A stretch of 64,000 nucleotides of DNA from Cerrena zonata. Lineage: Eukaryota > Basidiomycota > Agaricomycetes > Polyporales > Cerrenaceae. Under the pieces are notes generated by a model. That model was not told where the DNA came from and did not search any database. It saw only the letters and a list, made by a program, of their open reading frames with translations. Position numbers and translations under genes: made by a program. Shown piece after piece: positions 10,186-20,716 of this stretch. The stretch lies in assembly GCA_038087015.1 (NCBI GenBank), contig JASBNA010000032.1, positions 248,001-312,000 on the forward strand. The letters are read 5' to 3'. Every line of letters begins with the position of its first letter. The first letter of the stretch is position 1.

Positions 10186-12576
10186 ATGAGACCAGAAAGC
10201 GCGTTCTTTGGGGAGCTTGAGGAGAAGTTGGAGCTTCTAAGTCTAGAGTCCTTCGACGACCCAGAAGGAGGTGCAAATCTTATCGTAGACACTACATTCA
10301 GTGACACCCACCCGTCATCATTGACCTTGCCATATGAGGATGGTAAGTACACTATCTTTATGGTTTCACTTCTTGCATTAATCATGTTTCATTCCAAATA
10401 GATGAGGACTTTGAGGCTTGCGATGCCTGCGTATATGACCCAGACATGTTCTCTCCCTCTTCCCCTCACATGTCCTTCGCGTCCCCCACCGAGTCTCTTG
10501 GGTCTGCTAGGGAAAAGGTGAGCTATTCCTTCGCACTATGCTTGTTGCCAGACACACTTGCTGTGATCGTTGCTACGTGTACCATGCATGCTCCAATATC
10601 GTGCTTAACCGTGAAATGTTGGTTGGACTTGGTTGATCGAGTCTAGAGTTTGTGGGGCTAAGGTTAAATCTTTATGCGCGGCATGGTGCGCAAGATTACA
10701 GTTTTCGGTTCCCCCCGAGGGGACCCTCGAACCTAATCCGGTAATCAGACCCTAAGATGGAAAAAGTGATGTCGCGCACACTTTCGCTGTTATATTCTGT
10801 TCCCCCCGCACTCCCTCAACTTGAGCTTGCACCCTGACGCTGTCTATCACTTTGCGCCGCTCATTTGCAGCAAACACTGATCATCATCTCATCCGTAGCC
10901 TCTTCCATCTACGCCTACATCAAGCAACCTGCGTGTTTGGACACCACTTCCCCCGCCATCTACTCCGAAATTGACACGCACGCCACTATCATCGAGCCCC
11001 TCGTCCACAAGGTCATCCATTTCGCCGCACTCTTTTGCAAGTCTGCCCTATACACCACCCCACTCACCAAAGCAACCGCTTACGCGCTCCCGACCACCGA
11101 GCGTCTCTGCACGGGCACACCCAACACATACCACATTTCCGTCGATCTCTTCAACCCTTTCCAACTTGGAGGAACGCAATTCTGAAACGGAAAAGCGAAG
11201 CGGTGTATACGTCACGGACATGTTCACATCAGAACCTGAAGTGGTAACTGAAGATGGTCAAGATTTCGTGCTTGCCAGTCCCCCGAGCAGAAAGAGCAGC
11301 CGGGACGCGTTGAGAGAACTAGCCGACGCAACACAACTTCCTGCGACCATCAGTAGTTTGTCTCAACGACGCACTCGTCCGCAGCTACCAATGCTCTCGA
11401 CGTCTGTATCCTCTCCGCAGCTGCGTCCCGCTCCTAGAAAGAGTTCTCTTTCTTCACCTATCAGCGTCAAGACCCCATCAACAGCGAGTACGATCCTCGC
11501 AGCGAACCACTACCAGTCTATGTCGCGCTCACACACATTCCCTGCCGTACCAGATCTTGACGAGTCTGCCGAACGAGAGCTAAGTTCGCGCTGGTCAATA
11601 GATTCTACAGGACCTCGTCCCTCCAACCCTCCCTCGGGCGCGCGCACGCCTGTTCCAGAACCACCTTCATCGCCTACCAAGACACGCAAGCGAGACCGTC
11701 TTCTTAGCTTCATCTCGCGTAAGAGCACCTCCAAGTCTTCACCTGATGGCAACACTCCAACCTTGACTGAGTTGGATTTCGATTCGCGTCGGAGTTCTAA
11801 ACGAACGTCCAAGATGACTGCTCACACTTCCCTATCTACTCTTTCGCTTGGAACCCCTACTCTTTCGGAAAGCATGCCATATCCACCCATTCCCATTTCC
11901 GCATCCACATCTACCTCTACTCCGGTGTCTGTCTCGACGTCTAGTTCGGTTTCTTCCTTGTCAACGCCCATTGATAGCCACCCTAACCTTCCCATCGACC
12001 CATTCTCCTCCAGTCCGACTTGCTCAGACTTCTCATACATCCCTGATCCTTTCTCTTCGGCCACTTACATCGACCTACCCGAATCGGCTCCTCTTGAACC
12101 CACACTCCCCCTTCCAACACCTGGAACCCCTACCGCCTCGTTCTTGATTCCTGTCCGTCCGAGTACGAACGTACCCATCCTCTCTGCGTTTTCCCTTCGA
12201 CGCAAATTGCGCCGTAAGAGGAAGCTGATCGTTTCACACCCTGCGTTGTCACCTTCTCCGACGCATCAATCGGAGAGTAGCTTTGATGACGAGCGGGATG
12301 TATTGGAAATGCAGGTTAGAGGCGAACGGATGTATAAAAGTATCCTCCGATGGTGTGAGACTTTTGGACCTGTGAAGAATGTCGAGAATAAGGGTGATGG
12401 ATTGCATATTTACTGGAAGGATTGGGAAACAGCCGAAACGGTAAGTCTAATGCCTTGATTTGTATTCATCCCGATCGAATTTTGATGGACTGATTGTTCA
12501 GGTATGTCGTATTTCCGGACAAGTCCAAATCCCTAACATCGGAACCGTCACGATGGCCTGGCAATATGTGAAATAA
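10186..12576 (+). CDS. Ser/Pro-rich protein with C-terminal RRM-like domain (apparent frameshift in exon 3)
   Basis: Exons 10186-10342, 10402-10517, 10871-12440 and 12502-12576 join in phase. The N-terminus is acidic (FGELEEKLELLSLESFDD). Exon 3 opens with a hydrophobic segment (TLIIISSVASSIYAYIKQ), then becomes a long Ser/Thr/Pro-rich linker with basic patches (SLRRKLRRKRKL). The last about 60 residues (ERMYKSILRWCETFGPVKNV, then across the last intron CRISGQVQIPNIGTVTMAWQ) have the spacing of an RRM-like fold with an aromatic beta strand. In exon 3 the frame entered from exon 2 stops at 11185, while the downstream frame is open from 10971 to 12458. One extra base in the CCCTTT run near 11156-11160 would rejoin them. 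A 55-nt intron at about 11151-11205 is an alternative, but its splice ends are weak. Function unknown; RNA binding is inferred. Confidence 0.65.
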
Positions 12577-13575
12577 ACGAATCGTTTTGCCTGTACGCGA
12601 ACGCGACCCCGCGGGACCCCTCTACTCAACCATCCATCTCAGTTGCGCGCCCCTACAATCCTTTCTTCCCGATTCTCCTCAATATGTTATGGCTCTTACG
12701 GCTCAATCACGCTCTTTACGAATCTCTTTTTCTCCTGGCAATTCACTCTGTATTGACACTCGTTTCTCTCTGGGATATCGCATTCAATCATCCGTCATTC
12801 ATTTGTATCGTTTCTCCTTCTGCGTTGTTGTATTGTTACCTTCAACCCACACGTTCCTTACTCTCTCATCCCCGCCTTTCTTCTTTTCTTCCTCTGCGCC
12901 GCCAACTACGCGAACATCAAATCCGGTCCCCACCCGTGTTCACCCAACCCGCTTCGGTTCCCCTGCCAGTCGGTTTCCCCATTCACCACCACCCGTCACC
13001 CGCTCTCCGTTAAAGGAACGTGTTGTACCCTCAGATATCCTTTCTGGACTCTTGTGTCGTGTCTCATCCTCGCTGTCGAACACTGTTCATTGTTCATTTG
13101 TTATCGCTCTCGCATTCAAACTCTCATCTCATTCAGCCATCCATCCTCCATTCAATTCCATCTCATCTTCCCATCATACCGCACAGCGTCTCGTGTTTAA
13201 TCGCTACCATCCGTCTTACCTCTATCCTCGCTTTACTTCACTTTTACCATTGACAGTGGTGTTTTAAGAAAGTCTTCACCGGTGGAGGACATTTCACGTT
13301 GCCCCCCTCTTGTGCTCCCCCCTTCCATCTTCAACCCTCTTCTGTTCCCCTTCTTGCGTTTTTCGTCGCTTGGCTATCTCAACCCTCAAACACTCTTCCC
13401 ATCCTCGCTTTCGTCCATCAAAATATTTTTATCCTTCTTGGTTTGCCCGGTGGGGCGTCATCCTTCCCCCAACATTATAACACTCCAACGGGACCAAAAT
13501 ACCCCTCATCTCTTATTTGCTTTTTTGCTCTGATGTTGTGTTTTTGCGCCCTTGTTTGTTTTGTTTTGTGCTTGT
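12577..13575 (+). other. 1 kb pyrimidine-rich tract
   Basis: Directly after the stop of the RRM-like gene the plus strand becomes strongly C/T-rich for about 1 kb, ending in a short purine run at 13576-13620. The open frame at 12587-13267 is explained by the low stop frequency of C/T-rich sequence and has no domain. It is most simply a long 3' UTR, but such tracts also occur as leaders, and no plus-strand gene follows. Confidence 0.5.
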
Positions 13576-15925
13576 GGGGAGGAAGATAAAGAAGAAGAAA
13601 TTAAAAGAACGGAAGAAAATGTGTCTTTTTAAAAAAGAGAATTGGTGATTTTGGTTCTTCCCTTTTCCGTCATCGCCTTTTCTGCTTTTTTTGTCTTTTC
13701 TTTCTGGTGTGTAACATATTGTTTTCATTATTGTAAATATCCACAACTATAGAGTCGAACCTTAGAGAACCGTTTTCAACAAATTACAAAGTTAGAATAT
13801 TGTGCATAGCCAAGTTAGCAATCTCAGATTAGAGGAATAAAACTTCCATGCGTTTTCAGTCCCGGCGGTGCAGTGTGTAACAAGGTGTAACGATGTCATA
13901 AGGTAGCTCGGCCTACAGGCTATGTAACACAACAGCGACAGTGTAAGCACCCTCGGGCTCACTCAGCAGCGTATAACAGCATTCCCTTGGTATTCCCCGA
14001 ATCTCTATATCAACTTGAGTGACGACAACCGTCTAGACTACTGCGCCGCATCTTGCCACGGCGCATACAATGATCAGGCATTCCAGCTCCAAGGTGAAGG
14101 AGGGCCGGGATGGGAACTCGGTATGTGGGATACGCATGTGCGGAGTCTAGGGATACAGGTTTCGGGACGAGACTGCGGGGAGAAATTATCTCTGGAGCGA
14201 GTCTACGGTACTCAGAGTCTCTGTACCGGTATTTTTGTGCGTCGTATATACCGCAGAGGCGCAGAGAATAACCTTTTCTCCGCCAATGAGAAGGTAGCAA
14301 TATGTGTATCTTCTCAAACATAATTACAGAGATACCCAGTGGTACTCTTTGTCCCTATCTCGTTGCTTTTAAATAGGTATGTTCTTACGGTAAAAGGCAG
14401 CGAGGGACAATTGTGCCCGGGATGGTTCTAGGAAGCAGAGGGTTGATGGTTTCAACATTCTGAACTACTGAATATCGACCTGTCATTCCCAAGGTCATTC
14501 CCAATTGCTTAAAACTGACTTGCAAATACAGGCTCAATTATTTCGACGTCGGAGTCCGGAAGTAAACTCTCAGTGAGAGAAGTTTACCGCATAATTGCAA
14601 ACACCCACTGTCCCGGTCGACCGTAGGATGATTTTGAGTGAGTGTGTGTTGAGATTTTCCTGGGTCCGTGTCTCGTCCCCTTGGTGGACACTGCATGTAG
14701 GTTTTACACTGTTCTGCAGCAGCAACTAGCAGCAATCGCAGTTGTTTCAATTGTCCGGTTATCCGGGTTTCCGATGGGATGGTCTCTTTCAATGTGAGAC
14801 TTCCTTTTCTGGATTCTCACTCTATTGGTGGCACATTGACGGATCATAGTAGATCGTATTATACTCTTTCTCTCACTCCTTCATGACTTAAAGTAGCTGA
14901 CAGTAATTCGGGTCAAAGCTCAGAGAAACACCCTGAGAGAGCAACCTAACAGTATTTCAAGTCATCCAAGTGATTCGGGAAACAGTCGCGTGTGTCACGA
15001 CCCACGTGCGGACGTGACGGGACGCATTTATCGAGAAGAAGACGAGAGGTGTAGTTCCGAGTCCGCCTGATGGCACCATAAACAATATCTGGTTCTGCTC
15101 TTTCTCTTGTGTACATATCCGCTCAGACGATAATTACATTTAGATATACTGTTCAAGAACCGGAATTTATGTCGTATCAGACTGTACAAGGTATCGTGGT
15201 TCTCATAAATCGTTCAATAGTGAAGATGCGTTTATATGATTCTTAACATCCCATCTAATCCGCCTGCAACCCGAGCTTTCAGAGCCAACTCATAAGGCTC
15301 TACAGAATCTCATTTTGCTAGCTATAGCAATGACGGTCAGCCGACGGCTCACCGACAGAGCTCCGCGAAGCTTCCATTACGTCTGAAAACTCGTACTTAG
15401 TACAGCCAAGGTACGCTGTGTCTCGAACGTCTATATATCTGACGACGTAGGACACTGTGCTCAGGTGGTATTTGACACAAGCTCCTAGTATAAACGCATC
15501 TGCTGCTTTGACTCGGGTGGGATCGCATATAGTCAAGCAGACGGTCCGAATTACCTCGATTTTGACTCACGCCAAAGAAACCCCTTACCCTGCTCCGTCA
15601 CCATGTTACTTATAACTGTGGTAAGGGAGCCCTGACGTCTGCAGAACAGACTATATGCACCCATATAGTGGTCATGAAAATCGTCATACATATAATTCAT
15701 TCGTGAGTACCTACTTTAAAAAAAGAAAGGGAAATTTACAACTGATATGTTCGTGATGGAGTGGAGAGTGCTAAGGTCATACAAATTGTCGATACATGAT
15801 TTGGCTAACTGAAGAATACATAGGATGGTTATAGTACAATCTGCGGGAGCTAATAACGATGTGAATCAGGTAAGTTCTTATCAGACAATGAAAATATAGA
15901 ACTTACTCTTGCAGGAAAAGGACAG
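13576..15925. other. Intergenic, no gene seen
   Basis: No supported reading frame on either strand. The stretch includes a purine-rich run, a T-rich tract at 13620-13740 and a small inverted element around 14994-15018: GTCACG and CGTGAC flank a central CACGTG at 15003-15008. The end nearest 15926 would be the 3' flank of the minus-strand coiled-coil gene. Confidence 0.4.
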
Positions 15926-18900
15926 CTATGAGGAGGGAATGGTCTTCGAAATATCATTCAACGTCCGGGCAACAACCCCAGCGGCAAGCTTTACCCTCTC
16001 TCTGTCGGCTTCTCTAACCTTGCGAAGAACATTCGTCTCGAATCGATCCGGATGCCAGCGACGTATCTGTTCTCTGACTCGCTCCTTCAACGTCTTATCT
16101 GAAGGCCAATTATCATTCCGAATATAGGCATTGATTGTGGTTGGATTCAAGTCATCGACCCCACGGACGGTCTTCAGGCTTGGCCATGGGATACTCCCCC
16201 ATCCAAGACTATCCGCTTGCGGAAGGACCTTCCATCGACGTTCATGATCCTCGAAGATTCGGACAATGTCATCTTTGGCTAGTGAGCGAGATTCCATAGC
16301 TTGACGTTCTTTCTCCTTCTTTTTCATCTCGCTTTGGAAACGCTCTGCCTGACGAGCAGCTTCTGCATCTTGCATATATTGCCATGTTTCATGATCAAAA
16401 TAGGGCACTTGCTCGGAGGTTGTATTCGTGAAACCTGGGGTCGCTGAATAAGGAGTAGAGGTAGGATGAGTAGCAGGGGTGGTATGAGGAGGAGTAGGAG
16501 CATGAGGGGTAGAGGAGGTATGGGGAGTTCGTCCCCATGCAGATGCAGATGACGTTGGTTTAGGACTCGAAGCGAAACCAGCAGAAGCAGTGGAAGAATA
16601 GCTTGTTCCGGACGCCGTAGTATTCTGCGACCAAAGCGACGCGCCTGAAGCATTGCTGAAACTAGAACCACTGCTCGTTCGATCTGCAGGAGCGTAGTGC
16701 GTAGAAGTGTTACTTCGAGGAATGTTCCATGGGGTCGCTGTATGTGATGACGAGGAAGCAGACGTAGACGTAACAGGGGAACGTCGAGTGTCCGACATGT
16801 TTCCTGTACTGTCCTGACGCTTTCTCGATGCCTCTGTTTGACGCATCTTGTTAAGATACTCTTGCCGGTTGTTGACATCATCCCTGCGTCTTGCTTCCAG
16901 CTCTTCTTTGGCCTTTCGTTCCGCCGCTGCTAATGCCTCTTCCTCCTTTTGCAGGTTCTCGGCAAAAAGTCTATCTTGCTCTTCTTGCTCTGCCTTCTTC
17001 TGCTTCTCATCCTCCTCGAGCTTGTTGAAGACGGCCTCCTCCGCGGGTGTCCAATCGCCATTCGAAGTAGACTCGACATTTGCACCTTCCGTCTCCGATT
17101 CGTCGGACAACTTGTCCTGCTGTTCCTGCTCCTCCCTCTCCCTCTCCCTCTCCCTGGCTTCCTGCGCTGCTCTTGCCTGCTCTGCCTCCATTTCTTTCGC
17201 CTCCCTCTCCGCCTTCTCCCTTGCCTCCCTCCTCCTTTCTCTAGCTTCCCTCGCTTCCATTGCCTCCCTCTCCTTCGCTTCCCGTATCTCCCTCTCCCTC
17301 ACTTCCCGCTCCTCCCTTTCCTTTATTTCTCGTTCCTCCCTTTCCTTCTCCTCTCTTCGCTGTCTTTCTCGCCGCTCCTCCTCCTCCTTCTCTTTACGTT
17401 CTCTCTCCAAACGTCGTTGCTTTTCTCTTTCCTCCTGCTCTTTCTTCAATCGGTCTCTTTCCGCCTGTTCCTTCTCTTCGCGCTCTCTCTTCTCTTTCGC
17501 CTTACGTTCCTTCTCCTGCTGCTTACGCTGCCTGCGTTCGTTCGCCTTTTCCTCGCGCTCACGCTCCTGTCTTTTACGTTCGTTCTCTTCTTCCTCCCTC
17601 CGTATTCGCTCGTTCTCCTCCTCTTCCCTCCGTATTCGCGCGTTCTCCTCTTCTTCCTCTCGGACACGCCTTCTCTCTTCTTCCTCCTCCTCTCGGATAC
17701 GCGCTTTCTCCTCTTCTTCCAAACGTCTTCGTTCGGCCTCCATCCGCAAAGCCTCCCGTCGTTCTTTCTCTGCCTGTTCCTTTGCCTTGCGTTCCGCTGC
17801 TTGCTCTTCCGCCAATCTCAAAGCGCGAGCTTCCTCTTCTTGGCGTTGAGCCTCTTCTCGCAGACGCAATTCCCTTTCCTTCTGACGAAGCTCTTCCTCC
17901 CGTCTTTTCAACTCCTCTCTACGGGCGAAGTCTTCCTCGCGTTTACGAAGGTCCTCTTCTAGTTGCTCCAGCTCTCTTTCCCTTTCCTTGAGTGCCATCT
18001 CTCTTCTTCGTGCCTCTTCGGCTTTCCTGAGTCTATCCTCCTCTGCTGCTTGCTTGATCCAGAGATTTTCGACATCGAAGTCAGCGTCCTCTTCGTCGAA
18101 AATATCAGTGTACGATTCGGCCGGAGATGGGGGTACATCTGCGAATTGCGGGGAGTAAGCGTTGTAGTGCTCTGGGTAGGAGTACATGTCGACAGGACGA
18201 GATTTAGACTGCGATCGTACTGATCTCGCCGATCTCTGAGAACCAGAAGAATTTTGTCTCTTGACATGAACCGGACTGCTTGGAGCAAATGCACCCCGAC
18301 TAGTACTAGGGCTGGCTTGGGGGTAGTAATCATCGGCTTGTGTCGTGAACGAACGTTGGGAGACTATAGGACGATGAGATCCGAGACTGGTCGAAGAAGG
18401 ACGAATATGTTCTGGGGACCCATACGGTGCAGCATGCATACGACCTTGAACAGGGATTGGGACACCCCTCTCTTCAGACTCTGGCCGTCGGTTATTCCCA
18501 CCCGTGTAGCTCGACTGCTGTTGTTTGTACATGTCTGGGGGAGTGGCAGAGGTTGTCGGGATGGCGCGTGGAGATATTCGTGATTCAGGCCGACGAAGTC
18601 CCGTTTCGCTTCCAAAAGAAGGGTGTCGAGCGGGGATTCGTTGTCCCTCTTGTGGCTGATGCTCGGGTCTGGTTCTTGGAGAGTTACTCCACTGGTAATC
18701 ACTCTGCTCCCTATCTGTCCTACCAGGAGGAGAAATGGGCGAGGGCGAACCACCTTCAGCGTAGTCATAAGACCATTGAGGTTGAGGTGAGTTGGGTACT
18801 GCAGCGTACATCCATCCTGATGGCCCCGGGAGAGGTCCACGCGCAGGTGCGGTAGATGTCAGTCCAGATTTGTATAGACTGGCGCCGCTATTACGACGAG

Positions 18901-19753
18901 GTGATACAGGTGAGGATGACTGAGGGTAGGCTGCTGTTCGAGAGGGCCCAGCTGAATCAGCAGAAGGGTGAGGTGAATGTCTGTAGGGAGTACCTCGCAC
19001 ACTACCAGATAAAGAGGCTGCACTTTGCCGTCTGCTGATGGAAGGGTGGCTAGGATGCGATCCTACATAGGGCTCAGCGAATCCATCAAGATCATCATCA
19101 GCCAGAGATTGCGGTGGAGGATAGGCCCCATTTACACGGTTAGGAACAGGAGATGGACTTGAGACAGTAGGCGAGTTTAATGACTTTCCAGTAGCACGAC
19201 TGATCGATTGGGGCTTGAACTGCCTGTTCGAGTTCATATTGACGTTGCTACTGTTTCCAACATCACTGGGTGTGTCGTTTGCATCTGCATTCGAATATCT
19301 AGAGGGAGCCGTGCTGCCTGACGTAGGGCGATCAGTCGGGGGGTGATCGGAAGTTCCACCGCTTCTCGTCCTCTCTCTCTGAATCTCGTCATACAATGCA
19401 GATTGGGAGGTAGGGGTAGTGATCATGCCCTCCGTGTGAGGTGATCCATGACCTCCTTCCACTAACCGCTTCACCTCTAAATCGACCGCTTCCTTAAACA
19501 TCTCCTCCGCAAGTCGTTTGAGGGACTTCATCTGGCCTTCGTAGTCCTCCATAATCCGCTGATGCTCCTCTTCATCATCAGTACGAGCTAGCCTTGCATC
19601 TCGCTCAGCTTTAACCTCGCAAACACTCGGTAATAGGGTTTGTTCAACCCCTCTACGAAGGCTCTCCTTCTCCGTCTCAGAAATCTGTGGGGGACCGTAA
19701 TCGCTCCCACGAGGACCTGATCCCATAGTAGTTTGCACAAACGTTGTAGCCAT
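15926..19753 (-). CDS. Large coiled-coil protein with J-like C-terminal domain, 1275 aa
   Basis: A single uninterrupted 3.8 kb exon, unusual in this intron-rich neighbourhood. The N-terminal 100 residues are helical (LLPSVCEVKAERDARLARTD). Residues about 100-550 are a low-complexity Ser/Pro/Tyr region. Residues about 560-975 are an almost pure charged coiled coil built on RREEEEN-type units, with near-identical repeats at about nt 17590-17660. A Ser/Thr-rich spacer follows. The last about 115 residues form a compact domain: IVRIFEDHERRWKVLP, then WPSDKTLKERVREQIRRWHP and GVVARTLNDI. The RRWHPDRFE segment resembles the J-like motif at the C-terminus of NFKBIL1-type proteins. A scaffold or co-chaperone-linked role is inference. 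Long antisense frames opposite the coiled coil are composition artefacts. Confidence 0.8.
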   Translation of the reverse strand: MATTFVQTTMGSGPRGSDYGPPQISETEKESLRRGVEQTLLPSVCEVKAERDARLARTDDEEEHQRIMEDYEGQMKSLKRLAEEMFKEAVDLEVKRLVEGGHGSPHTEGMITTPTSQSALYDEIQRERTRSGGTSDHPPTDRPTSGSTAPSRYSNADANDTPSDVGNSSNVNMNSNRQFKPQSISRATGKSLNSPTVSSPSPVPNRVNGAYPPPQSLADDDLDGFAEPYVGSHPSHPSISRRQSAASLSGSVRGTPYRHSPHPSADSAGPSRTAAYPQSSSPVSPRRNSGASLYKSGLTSTAPARGPLPGPSGWMYAAVPNSPQPQWSYDYAEGGSPSPISPPGRTDREQSDYQWSNSPRTRPEHQPQEGQRIPARHPSFGSETGLRRPESRISPRAIPTTSATPPDMYKQQQSSYTGGNNRRPESEERGVPIPVQGRMHAAPYGSPEHIRPSSTSLGSHRPIVSQRSFTTQADDYYPQASPSTSRGAFAPSSPVHVKRQNSSGSQRSARSVRSQSKSRPVDMYSYPEHYNAYSPQFADVPPSPAESYTDIFDEEDADFDVENLWIKQAAEEDRLRKAEEARRREMALKERERELEQLEEDLRKREEDFARREELKRREEELRQKERELRLREEAQRQEEEARALRLAEEQAAERKAKEQAEKERREALRMEAERRRLEEEEKARIREEEEEERRRVREEEEENARIRREEEENERIRREEEENERKRQEREREEKANERRQRKQQEKERKAKEKREREEKEQAERDRLKKEQEEREKQRRLERERKEKEEEERRERQRREEKEREEREIKEREEREVREREIREAKEREAMEAREARERRREAREKAEREAKEMEAEQARAAQEAREREREREEQEQQDKLSDESETEGANVESTSNGDWTPAEEAVFNKLEEDEKQKKAEQEEQDRLFAENLQKEEEALAAAERKAKEELEARRRDDVNNRQEYLNKMRQTEASRKRQDSTGNMSDTRRSPVTSTSASSSSHTATPWNIPRSNTSTHYAPADRTSSGSSFSNASGASLWSQNTTASGTSYSSTASAGFASSPKPTSSASAWGRTPHTSSTPHAPTPPHTTPATHPTSTPYSATPGFTNTTSEQVPYFDHETWQYMQDAEAARQAERFQSEMKKKEKERQAMESRSLAKDDIVRIFEDHERRWKVLPQADSLGWGSIPWPSLKTVRGVDDLNPTTINAYIRNDNWPSDKTLKERVREQIRRWHPDRFETNVLRKVREADRERVKLAAGVVARTLNDISKTIPSS

Positions 19754-20716
19754 GAGCGATCTTCAAGATTCGTAGCGTAAACGGTTACCGAGGGGTGCGC
19801 ACCGATATCTAGAGGTGAAAGAAAACGCAAGGGATGTCATAGGCAAGGGGGATGTAAGGGGAAAGCAGATCCCCAGTTCTCCGCGCACGAGAGCAACGAT
19901 AGACCACCAAGTTGGAACCTGAAGGGAGTTGGCCTCATGTTGAGTACACGAGTTTCCAGAAGCATAATCGACGCCAGAGTATATGGATGGCACTTACTGA
20001 CCAACTGAATCCTAGTACAGTCAACTTCGTAGAATACCAACGCCTAGAGGTGACGACGATCTGCAGGTTCCTGAGTAGGACCTGGTGTCGAATGATGGTG
20101 AGGCGACCCCAGTTGCCTCGAGTATCGACGCGGAGGTCGACATCCCCGGATCTATATACCGCGTTTCGACTGATGCGTGACAGTCCCAGGACTTCGGAGG
20201 TCTCTCGGACTTGGTATTGCTTTCAAGAACGGATGTGTGCGCGGCAATACGCCTCAAGGCATCTCAAGGAAAGGTTCGAGACCATAGAGTTCTGATAAGG
20301 TCATCTTCCCTCGCAGTAGCGTGGTACACAGCCTCACACGCCCAAAACTGAAATGCTTAACGCTGCAAATAAGTATTACGATGCACTACGAACGAAGAAT
20401 GCAGTCATGACATGGTCGTATGGGTCAGATATACAGAAGAAATGTGAAACTAAAAAGAAAGCCCTGTGTAAGTATAGATAGAAGATTGCGATAAATGTCC
20501 CAAAATGTGATTGTTGTAGATTGAAAAGCTTTCCTGGTTCCACCAGGGAGTTGAGTTTGTTACCGACTTGCCGCGTGTATTCACTCGAGAGGGTGATCCA
20601 TTACACCCTAAATTTTACCAACCCTCGCCTCATCACCCCCGTTCCTAGCCATTGACAATGAGATGACCACAAACGGAAGGTCTCCAAATACCAGTGTTCA
20701 GTATGTCGCACCGCAG
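19754..20716. other. Intergenic: upstream region of the coiled-coil gene and 3' flank of the bestrophin gene
   Basis: The part next to 19753 would hold the leader and promoter of the coiled-coil gene; the part next to 20716 the 3' UTR of the bestrophin gene. A plus-strand frame at 19912-20295 has no recognisable content. No TATA box or terminator-like element stands out. Confidence 0.4.

Noticed and set aside
12587..13267. 226-codon open frame after the RRM-like gene
   Set aside because: It lies wholly inside the C/T-rich tract where stops are rare, has no domain, and shares no splice signals with the upstream gene.
16848..17962. Two antisense frames of 333 and 337 codons
   Set aside because: They are mirror images of the Glu/Arg-rich coiled coil on the other strand; composition explains their length.
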